The notes below the pieces were generated by a model, which saw only the letters and a list, made by a program, of their open reading frames with translations, ran no database searches and was not told the DNA's origin. Made by a program: the position numbers and the translations under genes. Below, one piece after another: positions 26,349-30,753 of a stretch of DNA of 41,792 bases. How positions within the stretch are numbered: the first letter of the stretch is position 1; each line of letters begins with the position of its first letter. This DNA is from CAYJAB01 sp964368305 (GTDB lineage: Bacteria > Bacillota_I > Bacilli_A > Erysipelotrichales > Erysipelotrichaceae), in NCBI GenBank assembly GCA_964368305.1, contig CAYJAB010000011.1, positions 1 through 41,792 on the forward strand. Direction: 5' to 3'.

Positions 26349-27197
26349 ATGATTAATACACAAAAACCAATGTTAGTATTCCAAACAGATTTTACATATA
26401 AAGAAGGTGCTATAATGGCAATGTATGGCGTTGTAAAGTCAGTAGATAGAGAATTGGAAATTATTGATGGAACACACGAATTGCCACAGTTTGATACATG
26501 GACTGCTTCTTATCGTTTATATCAATCAATGGGATTTTGGCCAAAAGGTACAATTTTTGTATCTGTGGTAGATCCAGGGGTAGGTACACCACGAAAAGCA
26601 TGTGTTGCACTTACAAATGACGGATATTATGTAGTAACTCCTGATAATGGAGCACTTACACACATTATAAATGGTGTTGGTGTAAAAGAAGTGCGTGAAA
26701 TCGATGAAACAGTTAACAGATATGCTGGGACACTTAGAACAAGTATCTTCCACGGTCGTGATTTATTTGGATATTGTGCTGCAAAACTTGCAAGTGGACT
26801 TATTTCGTTTGAAGAGGTTGGTCCAAAATATGATGTAAGCGAAATTGTTGCGCATGAAATTTTGACTTCTACTATTGAAGATGGTGTAGTTAAAGGAATC
26901 TTTGAAATTGATGATCCTAATTTTGGTAATCTATGGACGAACATACATTTAGATGATTTTGATAAAGCTGGTTTTGTTTATGGAGATATGTTAAATGTTA
27001 AAATAACACACAAAGATACAATTGTATTTAATCAAAATGTATTATTCCACAAATCATTTGGAATGGTAGAAAAAGGGGAACCTATCATTTATACAAATGA
27101 ATTGATTTATGTTTCTTTAGCATTATCACAGGGACATTTTGAAAACGTGTTCGGGCTAGGATTTGGTCCAGATTATAAAGTAGAATTCTCAAAGTAG
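26349..27197 (+). CDS. SAM hydrolase (DUF62), copy 1
   Basis: Member of the DUF62 SAM hydrolase family (SAM hydroxide adenosyltransferase), which splits SAM with water to adenosine and methionine. Catalytic residues correspond to D75 and R82 (SVVDPGVGTPRK) and H135 (FHGRDLFGYC). The N-terminal motif reads QTDFTYKEG; the glycine after DF, usual in the family and present in copies 2 and 3, is replaced by Thr. Length 282 is normal. It is the last gene of the ECF transporter operon, ending at an overlapping terminator. It is one of three paralogues within 4.3 kb. Confidence 0.9.
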   Translation: MINTQKPMLVFQTDFTYKEGAIMAMYGVVKSVDRELEIIDGTHELPQFDTWTASYRLYQSMGFWPKGTIFVSVVDPGVGTPRKACVALTNDGYYVVTPDNGALTHIINGVGVKEVREIDETVNRYAGTLRTSIFHGRDLFGYCAAKLASGLISFEEVGPKYDVSEIVAHEILTSTIEDGVVKGIFEIDDPNFGNLWTNIHLDDFDKAGFVYGDMLNVKITHKDTIVFNQNVLFHKSFGMVEKGEPIIYTNELIYVSLALSQGHFENVFGLGFGPDYKVEFSK

Positions 27198-27217
27198 GCA
27201 TATGTCTACTTTTTTAT
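27191..27217 (+). terminator. Terminator of the ECF transporter/SAM hydrolase operon
   Basis: AAAGTAG pairs with CTACTTT around GCATATGT and is followed by T. It overlaps the SAM hydrolase stop codon. Confidence 0.75.
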
Positions 27218-27219
27218 TT

Positions 27220-27272
27220 CACATTTTTTCCCACAAATTGAACATATTTCTACAATAAGTGTTTGTTAATAT
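27220..27272 (+). promoter_or_regulatory. Promoter region of tandem RNA unit 1
   Basis: A direct repeat ACATTTTTTCCCACAA (27221) and ACATATTTCTACAA (27242) has a 21-bp spacing. An extended -10 follows (TGT then TAATAT at 27267-27272). The downstream repeat covers the place of the -35. The same architecture, without gaps, precedes units 2 and 3. Confidence 0.65.
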
Positions 27273-27278
27273 ATGTGT

Positions 27279-27402
27279 GTAAGATAAATATCTTACCTGT
27301 ATGATATTCTCCTATAATAATAATAATAATTCCCTTTAAAGAATCATACAGTAATCCCTTAATAAATATTAAAGAAAAAGACCTCCCCTGGGTCTTTTTC
27401 AT
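27279..27402 (+). ncRNA. Tandem small RNA, unit 1
   Basis: Predicted untranslated RNA of about 120 nt. The start is inferred 7 bases after the extended -10. It opens with hairpin TAAGATAAATATCTTA (27280-27295). Helix CTGTATGAT/ATCATACAG (27297-27305 with 27343-27351) then closes a 37-base loop containing UAUUCUCCU and UUCCCU. The end is a terminator of AAAAAGACC/GGTCTTTTT with a C-rich loop (27375-27402). No start codon with an SD is present. The 9-mer TATTCTCCT is exactly complementary to SD AGGAGAATA at 37109 and nearly so to that of sufB. Boundaries are predictions. Confidence 0.65.
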
Positions 27403-27430
27403 TTATATAAGATAATCTTATTAATATTTT

Positions 27431-27483
27431 CACATACTTTCCCATATTATATACATATTTTTACTGAATGTCATTGTTAGTAT
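27431..27483 (+). promoter_or_regulatory. Promoter region of tandem RNA unit 2
   Basis: ACATACTTTCCCA (27432) and ACATATTTTTAC (27453) are 21 bp apart, and TGT-TAGTAT (-10 at 27478-27483) follows. The position is offset by exactly 211 bp from unit 1 across the whole box, while the intervening sequence has diverged. Confidence 0.65.
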
Positions 27484-27489
27484 ATAGGT

Positions 27490-27600
27490 GTAAGATAGAT
27501 GTCTTACCTGTATGAAGTTCTCCAAAATAATAATATATAAGAAACATACAGAATCTCCCCCTTAACAAAGAAAAAAACCTCCCCCTAGGTTTTTTTCTTT
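27490..27600 (+). ncRNA. Tandem small RNA, unit 2
   Basis: Homologous to unit 1. The 5' hairpin is TAAGATAGATGTCTTA (27491-27506). Helix CTGTATG/CATACAG (27508-27514 with 27545-27551) encloses a loop with GUUCUCC. A single-stranded AUCUCCCCCUU (27553-27563) follows, then terminator AAAAAACCT/AGGTTTTTT (27572-27595) with loop CCCCCT. The unpaired UCCCCCU is complementary to the AGGGGGA SD of the MATE gene, and six of its bases to the GGGGGA of smc. No ORF with an SD is present. Confidence 0.65.
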
Positions 27601-27632
27601 TTGTAAACATTCATGTGTAGAAAGGAGAATAT

Positions 27633-27685
27633 CACATTTTTTCCCACAAATTGAACATATTTCTACAATAAGTGTTTGATATTAT
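27633..27685 (+). promoter_or_regulatory. Promoter region of tandem RNA unit 3
   Basis: The upstream box from 27633 is identical to unit 1 over about 46 bases (CACATTTTTTCCCAC onward), including both direct-repeat copies. It is followed by TGA-TATTAT (-10 at 27680-27685). Such identity against diverged transcripts points to a recent duplication or to selection on the promoter. Confidence 0.65.
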
Positions 27686-27691
27686 ATATAC

Positions 27692-27784
27692 ATAAGATAA
27701 ATATCTTATCTGTATAAAATAATTAGTGAATTATACAGTTTCATTCTCCCCTTTTTTAAAGAAAGAGCAAGAGCTCTTTTTTTA
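27692..27784 (+). ncRNA. Tandem small RNA, unit 3
   Basis: Shortest of the three (about 90 nt). The 5' hairpin is TAAGATAAATATCTTA (27693-27708). Helix CTGTATAA/TTATACAG (27710-27717 with 27731-27738) has an A-U pair where units 1 and 2 have G-C, a compensatory change. The single-stranded tail AUUCUCCCC (27743-27751) carries the anti-SD motif. The terminator is AAAGAGC/GCTCTTT with loop AAGA (27762-27779), and its loop is not C-rich. It also serves the convergent 78-aa gene. Confidence 0.63.
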
Positions 27785-28018
27785 TTTTGTTTCAATAAAC
27801 CATTTGTTCTGTTCAAAAAATAAATATCTAATTTTGCCATGGATTTTACAAGTATACCGTATTCCATCTCCATTCACTTTTAGTGAAGATTTTGGAATGA
27901 CTTGAAGTATTTTTTCTACAGAATATTTTGTTCCGTCTTCCCATATTATAAAAACAGGGGATATAGTTCCGTGTTTGGAATGTAAAACAACCACATCAAT
28001 ATATTTTTTTGTAAACAT
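27782..28018 (-). CDS. Small protein next to LexA-like repressor (unknown function)
   Basis: A 78-residue basic protein with pattern IDVVVLHSKHGTISPVFIIWEDGTKYSVEKIL and an end RYTCKIHGKIRYLFFEQNKWFIE. It resembles, from memory, small hypothetical proteins found beside Y-family polymerase or S24 repressor genes in Bacillota. No catalytic motif is seen. SD AGGAGG lies 7 bp upstream of the ATG. Its promoter (TTGTTA, 17 bp, TATAAT) carries a perfect palindrome in the spacer, so it is probably repressed by the divergent repressor and induced with it. Its stop lies at the terminator of RNA unit 3. Confidence 0.65.
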   Translation of the reverse strand: MFTKKYIDVVVLHSKHGTISPVFIIWEDGTKYSVEKILQVIPKSSLKVNGDGIRYTCKIHGKIRYLFFEQNKWFIETK

Positions 28019-28048
28019 TATGGATCCTCCTGTATTAATTGCATATTT

Positions 28049-28077
28049 ATTATACTTGAATTAAATTCAAGTAACAA
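28049..28077 (-). promoter_or_regulatory. Promoter with palindromic operator (27782-28018 gene)
   Basis: On the minus strand, TTGTTA (28072-28077) and TATAAT (28049-28054) are separated by 17 bp. The spacer is filled by a perfect palindrome ACTTGAATT-A-AATTCAAGT (28054-28072) whose ends touch both elements. A repressor bound there would exclude RNA polymerase. The same site lies 52 bp upstream of the divergent repressor gene and could autoregulate it. Confidence 0.75.
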
Positions 28078-28123
28078 GGATTGTTTTTTAATAATTTTAT
28101 GATAGACTAAAAGAGGTGATAGT

Positions 28124-28726
28124 ATGTTTAAAAACAATATAAGATTTTTAAGAAAACAAAACAATTTATCGCAAAATTCACTTGCGAATTTTTTAGGGTA
28201 TAAATCCTTTACAACAATTCAAAAATGGGAAGATGGTTCAGCAACACCTAGTTTTGAAATATTAGAAAAACTTGCTAAAATGTTTAGTGTCTCTGTAGAG
28301 TCATTAATAAGAACTGATCTTAAAGCTTCAACAAGGCAAGCTCCTATTTTAGGTGTAGTTAGAGGTGGAAGTCCTATTATTGCTGAACAAGAAATTTTAG
28401 GTTATTTACCATTAGATAGAGATGATCCTTACTCTGAAGATTATTTTTATCTAAAAGTTACGGGTGACTCCATGAAAGGGGATCGTATTTTTGATGGAGA
28501 TCATTTATATGTAAAAAAAGAAAGTGTTGTTTCAAATGGGAAAATCGGTATTGTTCTAGTAGAGAATGAGGCATGTGTGAAAAGGATATTTAAAACAGAA
28601 GAAGGGTTACAACTGCATTCTTCTAATGAGGCATATCCGATTATGCATTTTACAAATGAAGAGATAAAATCAAAACAAATTATTATTTTAGGTAGAGTAA
28701 TCCATAATAAGATAAATATTACATAA
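28124..28726 (+). CDS. XRE-S24 (LexA/CI-like) repressor
   Basis: A 200-residue transcription repressor. Residues 1-62 form an XRE helix-turn-helix (LRKQNNLSQNSLANFLGYKSFTTIQKWEDG). Residues 75-195 form an S24 self-cleaving domain with catalytic S116 (VTGDSMKGD) and K153 (ACVKRIF). The position of the cleavage bond, normally Ala-Gly, reads Gly-Gly (VRGGSP, residues 81-82), so self-cleavage may be slow or altered. It is divergent from the 78-aa gene, sharing the palindrome at 28054-28072. It may be a chromosomal SOS-like regulator or a phage remnant; no phage genes are nearby. SD AGAGGTGAT is at the correct distance. Confidence 0.85.
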   Translation: MFKNNIRFLRKQNNLSQNSLANFLGYKSFTTIQKWEDGSATPSFEILEKLAKMFSVSVESLIRTDLKASTRQAPILGVVRGGSPIIAEQEILGYLPLDRDDPYSEDYFYLKVTGDSMKGDRIFDGDHLYVKKESVVSNGKIGIVLVENEACVKRIFKTEEGLQLHSSNEAYPIMHFTNEEIKSKQIIILGRVIHNKINIT

Positions 28727-28753
28727 AAAAGTACATCATTGATGTACTTTTTT
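28725..28753. terminator. Bidirectional terminator after the repressor gene
   Basis: A 13-bp stem AAAAAAGTACATC/GATGTACTTTTTT with loop ATT lies between the convergent repressor and SAM hydrolase copy 2 genes. Confidence 0.9.
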
Positions 28754-28756
28754 AAA

Positions 28757-29593
28757 TTAAATTTTTTTATAAGTAATTTTCCAATCTGGTCCATTTGAAA
28801 GATTAAAGTCTGTTGTTAAATTTCCAAGATTTCGTGCAATTTGCATATGTTTTGTTTCACTCACCATTACGAGTGTTTCAAGTGGTTTCACATACCCGAA
28901 GCTTGGATGAAATGGTGTATTTAATGTACAAACTTTTTTATCCTTATGATAAATTGTTGTTTCTACATTATCCCCATACACGATATTTTCTTTTTCAAAC
29001 ATTTCAAAGGGAATATTCGTGTCAATAAGTCCAAATTTTTCAGAGGCACTTTCAATCATTCCACATATCATACCATCTTGGATTGTAGGTTCAATTGCTT
29101 CATGTTCAATAATTTCATCAACACTATATGCAGGTCCAACCCCCTCAAAATCAATGATGCCACTCGCAAGTTTTCCAGCGCAGTACGCGAACAAATCGCG
29201 ACCATGGAATATACTTACTTCCTTTGTAGTTTCAAGTCTGTTTTTGGTTTCATCAATGATACGAACCTCCTCGATTCCAAAATGACGTTTTAAATGTGTT
29301 AAAGACCCATTATCAGGCGTAACTACATAACTTCCGTTACTTAGTTTTGCCACGACTGCCTTTCTATCTGTGCCAACCCCTGGGTCTACTACAGAAATAA
29401 ATATTGTTTTTGGTTTCCAATATGTAACATAATAAGCTAAACTAATCGACGCTGCATAAGTGTTAAACGCAGGAATATCATGCACGGCATCAAATATTCT
29501 TAATGATGAATCAATGTTTAAAATTACACCTTCCATAGTTGAAACGGCTATACCTTTTCCGAAATCTGTTTGCATTACAATAAATGGTTTCAT
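28757..29593 (-). CDS. SAM hydrolase (DUF62), copy 2
   Basis: DUF62 family enzyme of 278 residues, converting SAM to adenosine and methionine. Catalytic residues D70 and R77 (SVVDPGVGTDRK) and H130 (FHGRDLFAYC) are present, and the N-terminal QTDFG motif is canonical. ATG 29593 is chosen because AAGGAGAT lies just upstream; a longer reading from 29629 has no SD. It is transcribed toward the repressor and away from copy 3. It shares with copy 3 an exact 35-bp block coding for GRDLFAYCAGKLA, on opposite strands, which makes an inverted repeat. Confidence 0.9.
   Translation of the reverse strand: MKPFIVMQTDFGKGIAVSTMEGVILNIDSSLRIFDAVHDIPAFNTYAASISLAYYVTYWKPKTIFISVVDPGVGTDRKAVVAKLSNGSYVVTPDNGSLTHLKRHFGIEEVRIIDETKNRLETTKEVSIFHGRDLFAYCAGKLASGIIDFEGVGPAYSVDEIIEHEAIEPTIQDGMICGMIESASEKFGLIDTNIPFEMFEKENIVYGDNVETTIYHKDKKVCTLNTPFHPSFGYVKPLETLVMVSETKHMQIARNLGNLTTDFNLSNGPDWKITYKKI
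29166..29200 (-). repeat. Inverted repeat arm A (35 bp, in SAM hydrolase copy 2)
   Basis: This arm is identical, in reverse complement, to 30140-30174. It is about 54% G+C against roughly 30% around it. It codes for the active-site region following HGRD. Copy 1 encodes nearly the same residues with quite different codons, so protein conservation alone does not explain the identity. Confidence 0.85.
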
Positions 29594-29743
29594 TAAATAT
29601 CTCCTTATGTATATAATAAATTTTATCATGTTTTTAATGGAAAAAAAGATTTTTTAATATTTTAGAGGTGATTTATTTTTTTAAATATTCTTTAATATTA
29701 ATACTTATTTTTATATAATATACGAAAAAGGAGAAAATAAAAT

Positions 29744-30580
29744 ATGAAACCATCTGTAGTTATGCAGTCAGATTTTGGATTAGATTCTGGCTTTGTCGCA
29801 TGTATGCATGGCGTATGTAAAACAATTGATTCTGAATTAAATACATACGACATCACTCATTTAATTCCCGCATTTAATATAGAGGTAGCGTCTTCTACAT
29901 TACAATATGTTGTGCCATGTTGGCCACAAGGGACAGTTTTTGTATCAGTTGTTGATCCAACAGTAGGGACTTCAAGAAGAGCGAGTGTTGCCAAACTTAA
30001 AAATGGAAGTTATGTAGTTACACCAGACAATGGTACACTTACTTATTTGAATCATATGATTGGAATAGAAGCGATTCGTGAAATTGATGAAGATGTAAAT
30101 CGTCTTGATACAACTCGCGATGTTAGTATTTTTCATGGACGCGATTTGTTCGCGTACTGCGCTGGAAAACTTGCCAGCGGTATCATTTCGTTTGAAGAAG
30201 TTGGAAAAGAGTATCCTGTTTCTGAAATTGTATTACACGAGTTTTATGGCTATTCAATTGACAATAATTCTGTTACAGCAACCGTGGTAGGGAGTGATCC
30301 ATTTGGAAGTATTGAAACTTCAATACCTAATAAAGAATTCTCTAAAATTAACGTTCAACTAGGTGATACTGTGCATATTGTCATTTCAAATAAAGATGAA
30401 ATTGTATTTGATAAAGAGGTTATTTTCCATAAATCATTTGGCTATGTAGCAATCAATGAAGATGTTGTATTCAATGATTTAGCATCCTTTATAACAGTTG
30501 CTACAAATCAAGCATCATTTGTAAAAAAATACAAATTAGATCCAAGTATTTTATATACAATCACAATGACAAAGAAATAA
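29744..30580 (+). CDS. SAM hydrolase (DUF62), copy 3, variant motif
   Basis: Third DUF62 paralogue (278 aa) with D71, R78 and H131 retained. The loop reads DPTVGTSRR instead of DPGVGT, and the N-terminus is QSDFGLDSG. The Gly to Thr change lies in the SAM-binding loop and might alter activity or ligand. It has its own promoter region (TATAAT at 29714-29719), a strong SD AAAAGGAG and a terminator, so it is monocistronic and divergent from copy 2. Confidence 0.88.
   Translation: MKPSVVMQSDFGLDSGFVACMHGVCKTIDSELNTYDITHLIPAFNIEVASSTLQYVVPCWPQGTVFVSVVDPTVGTSRRASVAKLKNGSYVVTPDNGTLTYLNHMIGIEAIREIDEDVNRLDTTRDVSIFHGRDLFAYCAGKLASGIISFEEVGKEYPVSEIVLHEFYGYSIDNNSVTATVVGSDPFGSIETSIPNKEFSKINVQLGDTVHIVISNKDEIVFDKEVIFHKSFGYVAINEDVVFNDLASFITVATNQASFVKKYKLDPSILYTITMTKK
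30140..30174 (+). repeat. Inverted repeat arm B (35 bp, in SAM hydrolase copy 3)
   Basis: Partner of 29166-29200. It also contains two internal hairpins: CGCGA/TCGCG (30140-30154) and, extending past the repeat, CGCTGG/CCAGCG around the loop AAAACTTG. Confidence 0.85.
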
Positions 30581-30588
30581 TTATTATG

Positions 30589-30622
30589 AAAACTATACAT
30601 AAAAAAATAGTATAGTTTTTTT
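30589..30622 (+). terminator. Terminator after SAM hydrolase copy 3
   Basis: AAAACTATAC pairs with GTATAGTTTT around an A-rich loop and is followed by T. It lies 8 bp after the stop. Confidence 0.85.
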
Positions 30623-30753
30623 ATTAGATTGTTTTTTAATTAAAATTTATAAATCATTAAAATAATTCGTGTTTCTAGTAATTATTTTAGGAGTATATCT
30701 ACAAATTTTCTAAGATATAAGGTATAATATACACTTAAGAATGGGGGAAGACC

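Noticed and set aside
27220..27740. Possible CRISPR or transposon repeat array
   Set aside because: Units are about 200 bp with promoter and terminator in each, and spacers are not unique 30-mers. There are no terminal inverted repeats or cas genes.
28813..29293. Overlapping plus-strand ORFs opposite SAM hydrolase copy 2
   Set aside because: They lack ribosome binding sites, and the minus-strand frame carries clear DUF62 motifs.
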